This document shows positions 35,715 to 46,099 of a DNA stretch of 64,000 nt, in pieces. Under the pieces are notes generated by a model. The model was not told the DNA's origin. It did no database searches and worked only from the letters and a program-made list of their open reading frames with translations. The DNA comes from Sphingomonas sp. Leaf34. Lineage in GTDB: Bacteria > Pseudomonadota > Alphaproteobacteria > Sphingomonadales > Sphingomonadaceae. How positions within the stretch are numbered: position 1 is the stretch's first letter; each line of letters begins with the position of its first letter. The stretch lies in assembly GCF_001421805.1 (NCBI RefSeq), contig NZ_LMLC01000001.1:62001-126000 (forward strand), given 5' to 3'. A program made the translations under genes and the position numbers.

Positions 35715-37211
35715 TTACCACCAAGCCTCTGGCCGTGCCGTAAATCCTGCCCGCTGTTCGATCGCGAGCCCTGCGTTCAGCACGCCTTGTTCGTCGAGCG
35801 GCTTGCCGATGATCTGCAAGCCCAGCGGCAGCCCCTGCTTGTCGAGGCCACCCGGCACCGACATCGCCGGCAGACCCGCCAGCGACGACGGCACAGTGAA
35901 GACGTCGTTCAGGTACATCGCGATCGGATCGGCCGACTTCTCGCCGAGCGCGAAGGCCGCCGAGGGTGCGGTCGGCGTGAGCAGGACGTCGCACGTCTCC
36001 CACGCCTTCTCGAAATCGCGCGCGATCAGCGTCCGGACCTTCTGCGCCTGCGTATAATAGGCGTCATAGAAGCCTGCCGACAGCACATAGGTGCCGATCA
36101 TGATGCGACGCTTCACCTCGGGGCCGAAGCCGTCGGCGCGCGTCGCGGCGTACATGTCCTGCAAGCCCGAGCCCGCGGGCAGGTCGCGGATGCCGTAGCG
36201 CACGCCGTCATAGCGCGCGAGGTTCGACGACGCCTCGGCGGGCGCGATGATGTAATAAGCGGGCAGCGCATATTTGGTGTGCGGGAGCGAGACCTCGACG
36301 ATCGTCGCGCCGGCATCTTTCATCCACTCGATGCCCTTCTGCCAGAGCGCCTCGATCTCCTCGGGCATGCCCTCGACGCGGTATTCCTTGGGAATACCGA
36401 CGCGCAGGCCCGCGAGGCTGGCCGACAGACCCGCTTCCCATTTCGGCACGTCGAGCTGAAGCGAGGTGCCGTCCTTCGAATCGAACCCAGCCATCGCCTC
36501 GAGCAGGATCGCGCAGTCGCGGACGTCGCGCGCCATCGGCCCGGCCTGGTCGAGCGACGAGGCGAACGCGATCGTCCCCCAGCGCGAGCAGCGGCCATAG
36601 GTCGGCTTGATCCCCGAAATGCCGGTAAAGGCGGCGGGCTGGCGGATCGAACCGCCGGTATCGGTGCCGGTCGCGCCGGGGCAAAGCCGCGCGGCGACCG
36701 CCGAAGACGAACCGCCCGACGATCCGCCGGGTGCGAGCGCGGCGTTGCCCCCCACTCCATTGGCGTCGTTGCGCTTCCACGGGCTGATGACGTTGCCGAA
36801 CGCGGAGGTCTCGTTCGACGACCCCATCGCGAACTGGTCCATGTTCAGCTTGCCGAGCATCCCCGCGCCCGCATCCCACAGATTCTGCGAGACGGTCGAC
36901 TCATAGGTCGGCGTGAAGCCCTCGAGGATATGGCTCGCCGCGGTCGTCGTGACGCCCTTGGTGCAGAACAGGTCCTTCATGCCGATCGGTACGCCCGCCA
37001 GCGGCTTGAGCGTCTCGCCGGCGGCGCGGGCGGTATCGGCCGCGGTGGCGGCGGCGATCGCATGCTCGGGCGTCTCGACCAGGAACGCGTTGAGCGCCTT
37101 GGCCTGGCTCACCTTGACGATGAACGCATCGGCGACGTCGCGCGCCGTGAAGCTGCCGTCGCGCACGCCGTCGCGGATGCCGGCGATGCCGAGATCGGTA
37201 AGGTCGGTCAT
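35715..37211 (-). CDS. gatA: aspartyl/glutamyl-tRNA amidotransferase subunit A
   Basis: The glutaminase subunit of GatCAB and member of the amidase-signature family; it releases ammonia from glutamine for transfer to the tRNA. The Ser-cisSer-Lys triad region is intact: [10 protein letters not shown] carries the lysine, and [15 protein letters not shown] with [11 protein letters not shown] carries the serines. Length 498 is normal. The start overlaps the gatC stop by one base, TAATG. Confidence 0.98.
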   Translation of the reverse strand: MTDLTDLGIAGIRDGVRDGSFTARDVADAFIVKVSQAKALNAFLVETPEHAIAAATAADTARAAGETLKPLAGVPIGMKDLFCTKGVTTTAASHILEGFTPTYESTVSQNLWDAGAGMLGKLNMDQFAMGSSNETSAFGNVISPWKRNDANGVGGNAALAPGGSSGGSSSAVAARLCPGATGTDTGGSIRQPAAFTGISGIKPTYGRCSRWGTIAFASSLDQAGPMARDVRDCAILLEAMAGFDSKDGTSLQLDVPKWEAGLSASLAGLRVGIPKEYRVEGMPEEIEALWQKGIEWMKDAGATIVEVSLPHTKYALPAYYIIAPAEASSNLARYDGVRYGIRDLPAGSGLQDMYAATRADGFGPEVKRRIMIGTYVLSAGFYDAYYTQAQKVRTLIARDFEKAWETCDVLLTPTAPSAAFALGEKSADPIAMYLNDVFTVPSSLAGLPAMSVPGGLDKQGLPLGLQIIGKPLDEQGVLNAGLAIEQRAGFTARPEAWW

Positions 37212-37513
37212 TATTCGATCACCTTGGGCACGGCGAAGAAGCCGTGTTCAGCTACGGGCGCGTTGGCCAGAACCTGCTCGCGGATATTGCCGCCGGTCAG
37301 CGGATCGGCGTTGACGACGTCGTCGCGCAGCCTGAGCGTGTTGGGGATGACAGCGGTCATCGGCTCGACGCCGGTCGTATCGACCTCGCCCAGCATCTCG
37401 ATCCAGCCAAGGATGTTTCCGAGTTCCGGCGCCATGCGGGCGGCGTCCTCGTCGGTGATCGCGATGCGCGCAAGGCTCGCGATCCGCTTCACGGTTGCAG
37501 TATCTACGGACAT
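37211..37513 (-). CDS. gatC: aspartyl/glutamyl-tRNA amidotransferase subunit C
   Basis: A 100-residue scaffold subunit that clamps GatA and GatB together. It begins with the family pattern of [11 protein letters not shown], then [19 protein letters not shown], and ends with [14 protein letters not shown]. It is the first gene of the operon and is preceded by a gap filled with two repeat elements, so the operon promoter must lie close to the start or beyond the repeats. Confidence 0.96.
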   Translation of the reverse strand: MSVDTATVKRIASLARIAITDEDAARMAPELGNILGWIEMLGEVDTTGVEPMTAVIPNTLRLRDDVVNADPLTGGNIREQVLANAPVAEHGFFAVPKVIE

Positions 37514-37570
37514 GCCGCTCGGCTAGCACCGCGTGGCGCGAAGGCGCAATATGTTTCCCGTGCGAGATCT

Positions 37571-37696
37571 AATCCTCCCCCGCCAGTGGGAGGTGGCGCC
37601 GAAGGCGACGGAGGGGGCGGACACGCAACAGGCGTTTCCCTTTCCTCCCCCTCCGTCAGGCTACCGCCTGCCACCTCCCCCTGGCGGGGGAGGATT
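37571..37696. repeat. REPIN-like paired hairpin, family 1, copy C
   Basis: AATCCTCCCCCGCCAGTGGG to CTGGCGGGGGAGGATT, with internal GGCGCCGAAGGCGAC and CGTCAGGCTACCGCCTGCC arms; same orientation as copies A and B. Confidence 0.85.
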
Positions 37697-37709
37697 GATC
37701 GCCCTTCTA

Positions 37710-37786
37710 GTTCCCCGCGGAGGCGGGGGCCCAGGATTACAGGCGGTATCGTTCGAGACCCTGGGCCCCCGCCTCCGCCGGGGAAC
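37710..37786. repeat. REPIN-like paired hairpin, family 3
   Basis: Arms GTTCCCCGCGGAGGCGGGGG-CCCAGG and CCTGGG-CCCCCGCCTCCGCCGGGGAAC, 77 bases overall, 13 bases after the family-1 copy. Confidence 0.85.
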
Positions 37787-37869
37787 AGCTTAGTTCAAAC
37801 AACCGCGCCCGTTGCAACCGCCCCCGGCTTGCGGCACGGGAGCCACACCGCCTGCACGGAAGGTCCCGC

Positions 37870-38979
37870 TTGGCCCGCAAATTCCTCTATTTCGTCGCGA
37901 CGATGATCGTTCTCGCGATCGCCGCGCTGCTAGCCTACCGCCTGTTCGGGACCGACATGATCCGCATGGCGATGGTCCCACGCGCGCGTTTCGAGGCGCA
38001 GCGCGAGGCCCCGCGCAACATCTATGCGCGCAAGATCCTGTGGCTCGCGCGCCCTGACAAGGCCGGCAACCCCGCGCTCTGGACGCCCCCAGGCTTTACG
38101 CCCGCGCAGCGCGGCACCGGCGCGGCGATCTTCTTCATCCACCCGACATCGTACATCAACCGCGACCATTGGAACGCGCCGATCGACGATCCGGAGACCA
38201 ACGCGCGCGCCGAACTCTTCCTCCGCGGCCAAGCGAGCGCGTTCAACGAGGCCGGCGACATCTGGGCGCCGCGCTATCGCCAGGCGACCTTCGGCGCGTT
38301 CCTGACCAGCGCCGCCGAGAGCGAACGCGCGCTCGCGCTTGCCTATGGCGACGTGTCGGCGGCGTTCGACCGCTTCCTGAAGGAAGTCGGCCCGACCCGC
38401 CCGATCATCCTCGCCGGCCACAGCCAGGGCGGCGCGCACCTCACCCGGCTGCTGCGCGACCGGATCGCGACCGACCCGACACTGCGCGCACGGATCGTGG
38501 CCGCCTATGTCGTCGGCTGGCCCGTCTCGCGCACCACCGACCTGCCGCGCATGGGCCTGCCCGAATGCCGCACGGCCGAGCAGACCGGCTGCATCCTGTC
38601 CTGGGAAAGCTTCGCCGAGCCCGCCGACCCATCGCTGATCGTCGACGCCTATGACGCCACGATCGGGTTCGACGGCCGGCCGCGCAAGGGCACGCCGATC
38701 GTCTGCACCAACCCGCTGACCGGCACCGCAGACGCGGCCGCGCCCGCGACCGCCAACCTCGGGACATTGGTCCCCGCCGCGGATCTCGCGACCGCGACGA
38801 TGGCGGTCGGCAGCGTGCCCGCGCGCTGCGCCGACCGCGGCTTCCTGCTGATCGGCGACGGGCCGAACCTCGGGCCGTACGTGCTGCCGGGCAACAACTA
38901 CCACGTCTACGACTATAGCCTGTTCTGGGCGAACGTCCGCGCCGACGCCAACCGCCGCCTGAAGGCCTTCGCGCAATGA
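37870..38979 (+). CDS. DUF3089 alpha/beta-hydrolase, membrane-anchored
   Basis: A 369-residue protein with an N-terminal signal anchor (about 5-24, [19 protein letters not shown]) and a DUF3089 lipase-like alpha/beta-hydrolase domain. The nucleophile elbow is GHSQG (S185). [17 protein letters not shown] before it and the C-terminal [16 protein letters not shown] (likely catalytic His) are family features. The start is TTG, with GGAAGG 6-7 bases upstream. The stop overlaps the ruvX ATG. The substrate is unknown; a periplasmic esterase is likely. Confidence 0.87.
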   Translation: MARKFLYFVATMIVLAIAALLAYRLFGTDMIRMAMVPRARFEAQREAPRNIYARKILWLARPDKAGNPALWTPPGFTPAQRGTGAAIFFIHPTSYINRDHWNAPIDDPETNARAELFLRGQASAFNEAGDIWAPRYRQATFGAFLTSAAESERALALAYGDVSAAFDRFLKEVGPTRPIILAGHSQGGAHLTRLLRDRIATDPTLRARIVAAYVVGWPVSRTTDLPRMGLPECRTAEQTGCILSWESFAEPADPSLIVDAYDATIGFDGRPRKGTPIVCTNPLTGTADAAAPATANLGTLVPAADLATATMAVGSVPARCADRGFLLIGDGPNLGPYVLPGNNYHVYDYSLFWANVRADANRRLKAFAQ

Positions 38980-39443
38980 TCACGCTTTCCGCAGCCCAGT
39001 TCCGCGACGCGCTGCCCGATGGCGGCCGGCTGATCGGCCTCGACGTCGGCACCAAGACGATCGGCACCGCTTTGTGCGACGCGGGCTGGTCGTTCGCGAG
39101 CCCCGCGCTGCTGATCCGCCGCACGAAATTCCAGAAGGACAAGGCCGCGCTCGCCGAGATCATCACCGCGCAGAAGGTCGTCGGCCTCGTCATCGGCCTG
39201 CCGATCAACCTCGACGGCAGCGAAAGCCCACGCTCGCAATCGACGCGAGCCTTTGCGCAGAACCTCAAGGACATGGGGTTGCCGATCCTGCTCCAGGACG
39301 AGCGCTGGTCGACCGTCGCGGTCACCCGCACGCTGATCGAACAGGACGCCAGCCGCGCCAAGCGCGCCGAACTCGTCGACAAGATGGCCGCCGCTTACAT
39401 CCTCCAGGGCGCGATCGATGCGCTGGTGACCGCGCAGATATAG
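38976..39443 (+). CDS. ruvX: RuvX/YqgF family pre-16S rRNA nuclease (Holliday junction resolvase-like)
   Basis: A 155-residue RNase H-fold protein. The first catalytic aspartate is D23 in [10 protein letters not shown]; the later acidic positions lie in [21 protein letters not shown] and the C-terminal [15 protein letters not shown]. Members process the 5' end of 16S rRNA and were earlier called putative Holliday junction resolvases. It is coupled by ATGA to the hydrolase gene and is followed by a membrane protein gene and pyrB on the same strand. Confidence 0.95.
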   Translation: MITLSAAQFRDALPDGGRLIGLDVGTKTIGTALCDAGWSFASPALLIRRTKFQKDKAALAEIITAQKVVGLVIGLPINLDGSESPRSQSTRAFAQNLKDMGLPILLQDERWSTVAVTRTLIEQDASRAKRAELVDKMAAAYILQGAIDALVTAQI

Positions 39444-39489
39444 CGCGCCGTTAACCGTCCCTTGGCGGATCCTGTGCGATGGCGCGCGC

Positions 39490-41010
39490 ATGCCGATAGC
39501 GACCGACCAGGATAGGCCGATGCCGTGGTGGGCCACGCGCCGCTACCTCGCGCTGGTCAGCGTGCTGCTCGCCATTCCGCTATCGGGGCCGGCGATCCCG
39601 CCCCTGACCGACATTTTCGGCCATCTGGCGCGCTATACGATCGTCGCGCGGATCGACGCTTCGGCCTATCTCCACCAGTGGTTCGCGACGCACGGGCACC
39701 TGTCGGGCAATTCGGGCGTCGACCTGATCGCCGCCTGGTTCGGTCCCATAGTCGGCATCATCCCCGTCACGAAGTTGGCCCTGATCGCGACGGCGGTGCT
39801 GACCGGCGGCGGCATGCTGCTCACTGCACGCGCGGCGCATGGCCGGCTGCCACCGACCGCGCCGTTCGCGCTGCCGCTCACATTCGGCATGCCGTTTCAG
39901 TATGGCTTCCTCAACTACAGTCTGTCGGTCGCGCTCGTGTTTCCCGCGATCGCGTTGTGGTTGCGCTTGCGTCGCGGCGCCGTTCGCGCTGCCGTCTTCA
40001 TACCCGTCGGTCTGGTGATCTGGGTCACGCATCTCGCCGGCTGGGGACTGCTCGGCCTCGTCCTCTTCGCGATCGAGCTGGCGACCGCGCGACGCGATGG
40101 CGCCCCCTGGTGGCGCGCCGTCATCGCCTGCCTGCCGCTCGTCGCGCCGGTCGCGATTCTGCTGCTCCCGTCTGGCGGATCGTCGACGATCGGCGTCTCG
40201 CACTGGTTCGACGGATCGCTGAAGCTGTTCTTCATCGTCGCCGTGCTCCGCGATCAAAACGCCGTTTTCGACATCGCGAGCGCCGCGCTGCTGGTGGCGC
40301 TCGTCATGTTCGGTATTCGCGGGATGGGCTTCCGCATGGAGCCGCGCCTGGCTTGCGCGGCGGCGGCGGTGTTTGCGGCGTTCCTCGTCATGCCGGGCAT
40401 GATCATGGGCTCCGCGCTCGCCGACATGCGCGTGCTGCCCTACGCACTGGCCCTGGCGATCCTGGCGCTATCCCCAACATCCACGGCACAGCGTGACCTC
40501 ACGCTGCTGGCGATCGCCGCGCTGGCGTTTCTCGGACTGCGGCTGGCGGTACAGACGATCGGCTGGTCGCGTACCGCCGCGCTGCAACGGGAACAACTCG
40601 CCGCGCTCGACCATGTTCCGCAGGGTAGCCGCGTGTTCGTGCTCGTCACTTTGCCCTGCGAAACGGCATGGCGCAGTCACCGGATGGATCATATCGGTCT
40701 GATGGCGATCGTCCGCCGTGAGGCGTTCGTCAACGGCGTGTGGGACATGCCGTCGTCGCAACTGACGGTGCACCGACCCGACGCGACCGGCTTCGTCTAC
40801 GCCGGTAGCCAGACGCTGTTCCCCGCGGGGTGCCGGTACGACGCGCAGTACGACCTCGCACACGCGCTCGCGACGCTGCCGAGGGCGGCATTCGACCTTG
40901 TCTGGGTGGTCGACACGCCGCGCACCGCCTGGCCGAAGGACCGCGGCCTCCGCCGGATATGGTCCGGCGATCGCGGCGTGCTGTACCGGATACCGCACAC
41001 GCCGATCTGA
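39490..41010 (+). CDS. polytopic membrane protein of unknown function
   Basis: A 506-residue integral membrane protein. About ten hydrophobic helices fill residues 20-370, with an early conserved-looking loop [20 protein letters not shown], followed by a C-terminal soluble domain of about 130 residues. This layout, with a first periplasmic loop containing acidic residues, recalls GT-C glycosyltransferases (inference; no diagnostic motif). It sits between ruvX and pyrB with short gaps, so it is probably co-transcribed. The start MPIATDQDR could also be MPWWATRR ten residues later. Confidence 0.75.
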   Translation: MPIATDQDRPMPWWATRRYLALVSVLLAIPLSGPAIPPLTDIFGHLARYTIVARIDASAYLHQWFATHGHLSGNSGVDLIAAWFGPIVGIIPVTKLALIATAVLTGGGMLLTARAAHGRLPPTAPFALPLTFGMPFQYGFLNYSLSVALVFPAIALWLRLRRGAVRAAVFIPVGLVIWVTHLAGWGLLGLVLFAIELATARRDGAPWWRAVIACLPLVAPVAILLLPSGGSSTIGVSHWFDGSLKLFFIVAVLRDQNAVFDIASAALLVALVMFGIRGMGFRMEPRLACAAAAVFAAFLVMPGMIMGSALADMRVLPYALALAILALSPTSTAQRDLTLLAIAALAFLGLRLAVQTIGWSRTAALQREQLAALDHVPQGSRVFVLVTLPCETAWRSHRMDHIGLMAIVRREAFVNGVWDMPSSQLTVHRPDATGFVYAGSQTLFPAGCRYDAQYDLAHALATLPRAAFDLVWVVDTPRTAWPKDRGLRRIWSGDRGVLYRIPHTPI

Positions 41011-41051
41011 GCCTTGCCCCCCGCGTCCGCGACCACTATCCCGCGGCTCCA

Positions 41052-42038
41052 ATGCGACCATCAGATCACCGCCCCGCCGCCCTCATCGAAGGCGGCGCCG
41101 TCTTCCCGCACCGGCATCTCACCGGTATCGACGGGCTCCAGCCGCACGAGATCGCGTTCCTGCTCGACGAGGCGGAAACCTGGGTCAGCGCGAACCGGAC
41201 GCATGCGACTCCGGACAAGCGGCTGGCGGGACTTACCCAGATCAACGCGTTCTTCGAGAATTCGACCCGGACGTTGCTGTCGTTCGAGATCGCCGGCAAG
41301 CGGCTGGGCGCCGACGTCGTCAACATGCATGCGGCGCAGTCCAGCGTGAAGAAGGGCGAGACGCTGATCGACACTGCGATGACGCTGAACGCAATGCGCG
41401 CGGACGTGATCGTGATCCGCCACATGTCGTCGGGCGCGGTGCGTCTGATCGCGGACAAGGTCGATTGCCCGGTGCTCAACGCGGGCGATGGGCGCCACGA
41501 GCATCCCACCCAGGCACTGCTCGATGCGCTGACGATCCGGCGGCGCAAGGGCGCCATCGCGGGGCAGCGCGTCGTGATCTGCGGCGATCTGCTGCACAGC
41601 CGGGTCGCGCGATCAAACATCCTCGCGCTGACGGCACTGGCCGCCGAGGTGCGCGTCTGCGCGCCGTCGACGCTGATGCCGCCGATGATCGAGCGGATGG
41701 GGGTCACCGCGTTCACCGATTTCGACACGGCGCTGGAGGGGGCGGACGTGGTGATGATGCTGCGGTTGCAGAACGAGCGGATGGACGGGGCCTATGTCCC
41801 CTCCACGCGCGAATACCGGCTCCGCTACGGCCTGACGCTCGACCGGCTGGCAAAGGCGGCGCCCGATGCACTGGTAATGCACCCCGGACCGATGAACCGC
41901 GGCGTCGAGATCGACTCTGCGGTCGCCGACCATGCCCGCTCGGCGATCACCGAGCAGGTCGAGATGGGGGTTGCAGTCCGCATGGCGTGCCTCGACGTGC
42001 TGACGCGGAGAGCGCGCGGCGTGGAGGGCTGGGCATGA
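41052..42038 (+). CDS. pyrB: aspartate carbamoyltransferase catalytic subunit
   Basis: Makes carbamoyl-aspartate in de novo pyrimidine synthesis. The 328-residue protein has the carbamoyl-phosphate site [13 protein letters not shown], the 80s-loop lysine in [18 protein letters not shown], and the aspartate-binding [13 protein letters not shown] at 41052 is chosen as earlier frame overlaps the membrane-protein gene. It is coupled (ATGA) to a non-catalytic dihydroorotase homologue, an arrangement known for class A dodecameric ATCases such as that of Pseudomonas. Confidence 0.96.
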   Translation: MRPSDHRPAALIEGGAVFPHRHLTGIDGLQPHEIAFLLDEAETWVSANRTHATPDKRLAGLTQINAFFENSTRTLLSFEIAGKRLGADVVNMHAAQSSVKKGETLIDTAMTLNAMRADVIVIRHMSSGAVRLIADKVDCPVLNAGDGRHEHPTQALLDALTIRRRKGAIAGQRVVICGDLLHSRVARSNILALTALAAEVRVCAPSTLMPPMIERMGVTAFTDFDTALEGADVVMMLRLQNERMDGAYVPSTREYRLRYGLTLDRLAKAAPDALVMHPGPMNRGVEIDSAVADHARSAITEQVEMGVAVRMACLDVLTRRARGVEGWA

Positions 42039-43255
42039 TCCTCGCCCTCACCAACGCGACGCTCGCCTGCCCGGTCGGCGGCGTGACGACGGGCAATCTG
42101 CTGGTCCGCGACGGCGTGATCGTCGCGACCGGGATCGTCGATATTCCCCAGGAGGCCGACGTCGTCGATTGCGGCGGCAAGACCCTCGCACCCGGGATCG
42201 TCGATCTCGGCGTGGCGAAGGTCGATCGCGCGGCGTTCCGCGCGGGCGGGATCGTCCGGATCGGCCTGATGCCAGACCAGTCGCCGGTGCTCGACGATCC
42301 CGGCATCGTCCAGCGCGCCGCGCTGATCGGCAAGCCCGACCTCTGGATCCATCCGATCGCGGCGGCCACGCGCGGGCTCGCCGGCCATGACCTTGCCGAA
42401 ATGGCGATCTGCCTGTCGGCGGGAGCGAAGGCGGTCGGCACCGGTCGGCACTGGATCGCCGACAGCGGCGTGATGCGGCGCGTGCTGGCGTATGCGCGCG
42501 ATCTCGACGTGACGGTAATCACGCATGCCGAGGACGGCGGGCTGACCGCCGGCGCGGTCGCGACCGAGGGCGAAACGGCGACGCGGCTCGGCCTGCCCGC
42601 CGCGCCCGCGATGGCCGAAGCGCTGGCGATCGCGCGCGACCTGATGCTCGCCGAGGATACCGGCGCGCGACTCCACATCCGCCAGGTCACGACGGCTGCG
42701 GGTTTCGACCTGGTCCGCGCGGCCAAGCGGCGCGGCGTCGCCGTGACGTGCGGGATCACGCCCGCGCATCTGCACCTGTCCGAGATTGCGGTCAGCGATT
42801 TCCGCTCGTTTGCGCTGCTCTCGCCGCCGCTGCGTGCGGAAAGCGATCGGCGTGCGGCGCTGGCAGCGATCGCCGACGGAACGATCGACGTGCTATGCTC
42901 GGGGCATGAGCCGCGCGGCCCCGAGGAGAAGCGGCTGCCGTTCACCGACGCGACCAGCGGCATGGCGGGCGCGGAAACGCTGCTGCCGCTCGCGCTGATG
43001 CTGGTGCGCGACGCGCATCTGACGCTGGAGCGGCTGTTCGCGCTGCTCGCCCGCAATCCGGCGCGGGTGCTTGGGCTCGATACGGGAACGCTCGAAGCGG
43101 GCAAACCTGGCGATCTGATGCTGTTCGATGGCCATGCGCCGTGGCAGATCGTCGGCGAGGCGTTCAAGGCCGACGCGGGGAATACGCCGTTCGACGGGCT
43201 TCCGGTGCAGGGGCGGGTGCTGCGATTGTGGAAAGGTGGGCGCGAGGTTCGGTAA
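42035..43255 (+). CDS. pyrC': dihydroorotase homologue lacking metal ligands (pseudo-DHOase, PyrC'-like)
   Basis: A 406-residue amidohydrolase-family protein whose length and flanking motifs ([30 protein letters not shown]) match type I dihydroorotases, but the zinc site is lost. The usual D-x-H-x-H-x-R reads D57-L-G59-V-A61, so both histidines are missing. The catalytic T-D-H-A-P reads S289-G290-H291-E-P. In Pseudomonas an inactive PyrC' is needed structurally for ATCase assembly; by analogy this one should scaffold PyrB. An active dihydroorotase should be encoded elsewhere. Automated pipelines may call it dihydroorotase without qualification. Confidence 0.85.
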   Translation: MILALTNATLACPVGGVTTGNLLVRDGVIVATGIVDIPQEADVVDCGGKTLAPGIVDLGVAKVDRAAFRAGGIVRIGLMPDQSPVLDDPGIVQRAALIGKPDLWIHPIAAATRGLAGHDLAEMAICLSAGAKAVGTGRHWIADSGVMRRVLAYARDLDVTVITHAEDGGLTAGAVATEGETATRLGLPAAPAMAEALAIARDLMLAEDTGARLHIRQVTTAAGFDLVRAAKRRGVAVTCGITPAHLHLSEIAVSDFRSFALLSPPLRAESDRRAALAAIADGTIDVLCSGHEPRGPEEKRLPFTDATSGMAGAETLLPLALMLVRDAHLTLERLFALLARNPARVLGLDTGTLEAGKPGDLMLFDGHAPWQIVGEAFKADAGNTPFDGLPVQGRVLRLWKGGREVR

Positions 43256-43408
43256 ATTCCAGACCACGCGCGCGCGTACCGCCGGCGAACGACGGGGCTC
43301 GGCGAACACCGGCGGCACTACGTAGCGTCCTGCCCGCTCAGTGACATGCCCATGCGGGCCCGGCCATCGCCGGGGTGCAAATCATCCGACGGACGGAACG
43401 GCAAGCCC

Positions 43409-44725
43409 CTACCGCGACGCCAGTTGCATCCCCGGCTTGCGGAGCCATTGCGCCATGGCATCGCCTGCGCCGATCCGGACGAAGCACGCCCCGCCCTTGG
43501 CGCGGTATTGGAGGCACATCGCATCCGCGGTGGACCGGCTGAACCCGCCGACCGACAGGCGGTAGAAATCCTCGCCATCCGCTTTGAAGGTCATGCCATT
43601 GGGGTTATAGCCCGCGAGCACCGCGAACCGCTTGGCCGCACGCCCCCACGCATCGCGCGCGACCCCCGCGTTTTCGAACGCACCAAGTTGCACATACCAA
43701 TGCCCGCTTGCCGGCGCCTTTACCTGATAGGCGGCGGTCGCCATGCCACGACCCGACGGGGCGGAAGCGGATGCGACCTTGATCGGGCCGCCAGCAGGTC
43801 GAAGCATCAACGCGGGTATCGCCTGGACGACCTCCTGCCGCGGACCGAACGAGACTTTGGAGACGCCCCCGACCGGCCCCGCGGTTGCGGCAACGGCGAC
43901 CTCGACAGGCGGCTCTATTGTCACCGGGTCGACCACGGCGAGCGCCTGATCGGGCGAACCGGGGGTCGGCGCGGGCGCGTTCAGCGCCAACGCGACCGGC
44001 TGCCCCGCATCCGCCATCGCCCGCACGCCGAGCAGGCTTGCGACCTGATCCGACGCGTTGACCGGCTGCGCGAATTTCGCCCATTGCTCGAGCCGTGCGT
44101 CGACGTCGGCCGGCGCCATATCCGCCGCCGCAACCACGCGCGCCTCCTGCCAGCGGCCGGCAAGCGCAAAGCTCAGCGCAAGATTCTGCCGCACTTTCGC
44201 GGTCGTCTCGGACGACCGTGCGGTCTCGGTCAGCAGCGTGATCCCAGCCGCGGTATCGCCCGCGAGCGAGAGTGCCAGCCCACGATCGAGCGCCGGAATG
44301 ATCGTCGTGTTCGCCGCCAGCGTCTGCCGGGCCGCCTGCCAGTCCCCGGTTGCGACCTGCGCCAACGCGAGGTTGAGCGCCGCCTTGCCGTTGGTCGGCG
44401 ACAGTTGAAGCGTATCCGCAAACGCATGCGAGGCCGAGGCGAACCGTCCGCCTTGCAGATAGCTTTGGCCGAGCAGCATGCGATACTCCGCCGACTGCGG
44501 CATCAGCACCACCGCGCGCTCCGCAAAATTGATCGCTGTCGGACCATCACGCTTGCCGAGCGCCGTCTGCGCCCGGCCCGCATCCGCCGCCGCGCGCTTG
44601 GCGGCCAGCGCGCCGCTGCGGTCGCTGGCCGAGGCTATGCCCCCGCCATTGGCCGCACAGCCGACCATGGTACCGCCTAGCAGGAGGGCGGAGATACCGC
44701 CGAGAAGAAGTGCGCGCGTGGTCAT
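43409..44725 (-). CDS. TPR and SPOR domain protein, probable lipoprotein
   Basis: A 438-residue exported protein. The N-terminal signal (LLLGGISALLLGGTMVGC) ends at Cys19, a possible though imperfect lipobox (M at -3). TPR-like helical repeats occupy about 35-200 (AVVLMPQSAEYRMLLGQSYLQGG, quoted in part, is a clear TPR). A variable linker follows, and a C-terminal SPOR domain (about 345-425) begins WYVQLGAFENAGVARDAW. SPOR domains bind denuded peptidoglycan at division sites. It is the third gene after ParA and a small partner on the same strand. Confidence 0.85.
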   Translation of the reverse strand: MTTRALLLGGISALLLGGTMVGCAANGGGIASASDRSGALAAKRAAADAGRAQTALGKRDGPTAINFAERAVVLMPQSAEYRMLLGQSYLQGGRFASASHAFADTLQLSPTNGKAALNLALAQVATGDWQAARQTLAANTTIIPALDRGLALSLAGDTAAGITLLTETARSSETTAKVRQNLALSFALAGRWQEARVVAAADMAPADVDARLEQWAKFAQPVNASDQVASLLGVRAMADAGQPVALALNAPAPTPGSPDQALAVVDPVTIEPPVEVAVAATAGPVGGVSKVSFGPRQEVVQAIPALMLRPAGGPIKVASASAPSGRGMATAAYQVKAPASGHWYVQLGAFENAGVARDAWGRAAKRFAVLAGYNPNGMTFKADGEDFYRLSVGGFSRSTADAMCLQYRAKGGACFVRIGAGDAMAQWLRKPGMQLASR

Positions 44726-44741
44726 CAGGATAATCCCTGTT

Positions 44742-45197
44742 TCAACGTTTTGGCTTGGTCGACGGCAGCTGCGCGACGAGCGCATCCACCTCCGGTAGTG
44801 TCTGTAGAAAGGCATCGAGCGCGAGCGTGACGAGACGTTGCGACGACGATCCGGTGACCGCCCCCGCCAGCCGCAGCCGGAGGTGCCGATCGCTGTCGAG
44901 CCGCAAGGTAAATGCGGCCTTCGCGCCCTTGGTCTTGGCCAGTGTCTCGCGCCCGATCCGTGCTGCGGTGGCGTTCGACACGGCGGTAACCGCGACCGGA
45001 CGCCCGATCTCGACCTGCAACGCCGCGCGCTCGACCAGCACCGACGGAACCTGCGCGCCCATCTCGTTCCAGCCGAGGTCATCGCTGGCGTCGTGTGCCG
45101 GCGCGCTCACGTCCTGCGGGCGCATCGCCGGACGCGCGGTGCCCTTGCGCGCGAGCAGCGACGAGGACAGCGAGGCGATTGGTTTGGGCTGTGCCAT
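44742..45197 (-). CDS. ribbon-helix-helix-like partner of ParA, hypothetical
   Basis: A 151-residue protein. The C-terminal segment FTLRLDSDRHLRLRLAGAV, then SSSQRLVTLALDAFLQTLP, has the strand-helix-helix spacing of ribbon-helix-helix DNA-binding proteins (about 95-140). The N-terminal half is alanine/proline-rich and probably flexible. It starts one base after the parA stop (GTG at 45209 is an alternative start) and ends 16 bases before the SPOR gene. Small RHH proteins (ParG type) are the usual partners of short ParA/ParF ATPases, so a ParG-like or adaptor role is inferred. Confidence 0.65.
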   Translation of the reverse strand: MAQPKPIASLSSSLLARKGTARPAMRPQDVSAPAHDASDDLGWNEMGAQVPSVLVERAALQVEIGRPVAVTAVSNATAARIGRETLAKTKGAKAAFTLRLDSDRHLRLRLAGAVTGSSSQRLVTLALDAFLQTLPEVDALVAQLPSTKPKR

Positions 45198-45198
45198 T

Positions 45199-45903
45199 TC
45201 AGCCGACACCCCGGCGGCCGAAACCCCCTGCGGCGGGCCGCTGCCCCGCTATGGTCGGCACGCTGAACACGGTGCGGCGGAAGTTCTTCTCGAGCCGGTC
45301 GCAGACATAGCGCCACAGCGCCTCGATCTCCGCGGTCGAGCGGCTCTTCGCGTCAAGCTCCATCACCGTGCGACCGTCAATCATCGACGATGCGAAATCG
45401 GTACGCTGGTGGACGATGATCGGCGCCACCGTGCCGTGCTGCGACAGCGCCAGCGCGGCATCGGCGGTAATCCGCGCTTTCGGCGTGGCGGCGTTGACGA
45501 CGAAGATCAGCGGCTTGCCGGCGCGCGCGCACATGTCGACGGTCGCTCCGACCGCGCGCAGGTCGTGCGGGCTCGGCCGAGTCGGCACGACGATGAGCTC
45601 GGCGACCTGGATCACGCTCTGGATCGCCATCGTGATCGCGGGCGGGGTGTCGATCATCGCCAGCTTGAAGCCCTGGAGGCGGAGGATCTCGAGATCGGCG
45701 GCCAGCCGCGCGACGGTGGTCTGTGCGAACGCCGGCTCCTCGGCGGCGCGCTCGTTCCACCAGTCGGACAGCGATCCCTGCGGATCGATGTCGATCAACA
45801 CTACCGGACCATGGCCCGCACGCTCCGCCTGGACGGCGAGATGACCCGTCAAGGTCGTCTTCCCCGATCCCCCCTTCTGCGATGCGAACGCTAGAACGCG
45901 CAT
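45199..45903 (-). CDS. parA: ParA/ParF-family ATPase (type Ib, no HTH)
   Basis: A 234-residue deviant-Walker ATPase that should dimerise on nucleoid DNA and position cargo. KGGSGKTT (residues 10-17) is the deviant Walker A, IDIDPQGS holds the A' aspartate, and AMIDTPP is Walker B. Without an N-terminal DNA-binding domain it resembles ParF and orphan cargo-positioning ATPases rather than the chromosomal ParA beside parB. No parB, gidB or rnpA genes are adjacent, so chromosome partitioning is unlikely. It leads a three-gene operon with an RHH-like protein and a SPOR lipoprotein. Confidence 0.88.
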   Translation of the reverse strand: MRVLAFASQKGGSGKTTLTGHLAVQAERAGHGPVVLIDIDPQGSLSDWWNERAAEEPAFAQTTVARLAADLEILRLQGFKLAMIDTPPAITMAIQSVIQVAELIVVPTRPSPHDLRAVGATVDMCARAGKPLIFVVNAATPKARITADAALALSQHGTVAPIIVHQRTDFASSMIDGRTVMELDAKSRSTAEIEALWRYVCDRLEKNFRRTVFSVPTIAGQRPAAGGFGRRGVG

Positions 45904-46099
45904 AAGTCCCGACCCCTGGTATCCGCGAGTAGCGTGCCACGCAGCGGTCTAAGAAGCGGTTAACGTCGTGTCATAATGGGTCGAACTCGAACGATCCTGG
46001 TAAGGAAAGTACCGGACGCGTGCGAAAGCCTTGCGCGCCCCTTTGCCTAATGCGGCGAACGGCGGCATGGTGGCGACGAGCGGATATGGGATTAGAGCG

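Larger units (their letters stand above)
37514..37869. other. divergent intergenic region with two repeat elements
   Basis: 356 bases separate gatC and the DUF3089 gene. More than half is taken by a family-1 and a family-3 paired hairpin. About 55 bases next to gatC and about 80 next to the hydrolase gene remain for promoters; I cannot assign them. Confidence 0.5.

Noticed and set aside
45199..45903. Chromosomal parAB origin region
   Set aside because: No parB, gidA/gidB, parS-like palindromes or dnaA are nearby, and the ATPase lacks features of the chromosomal ParA.
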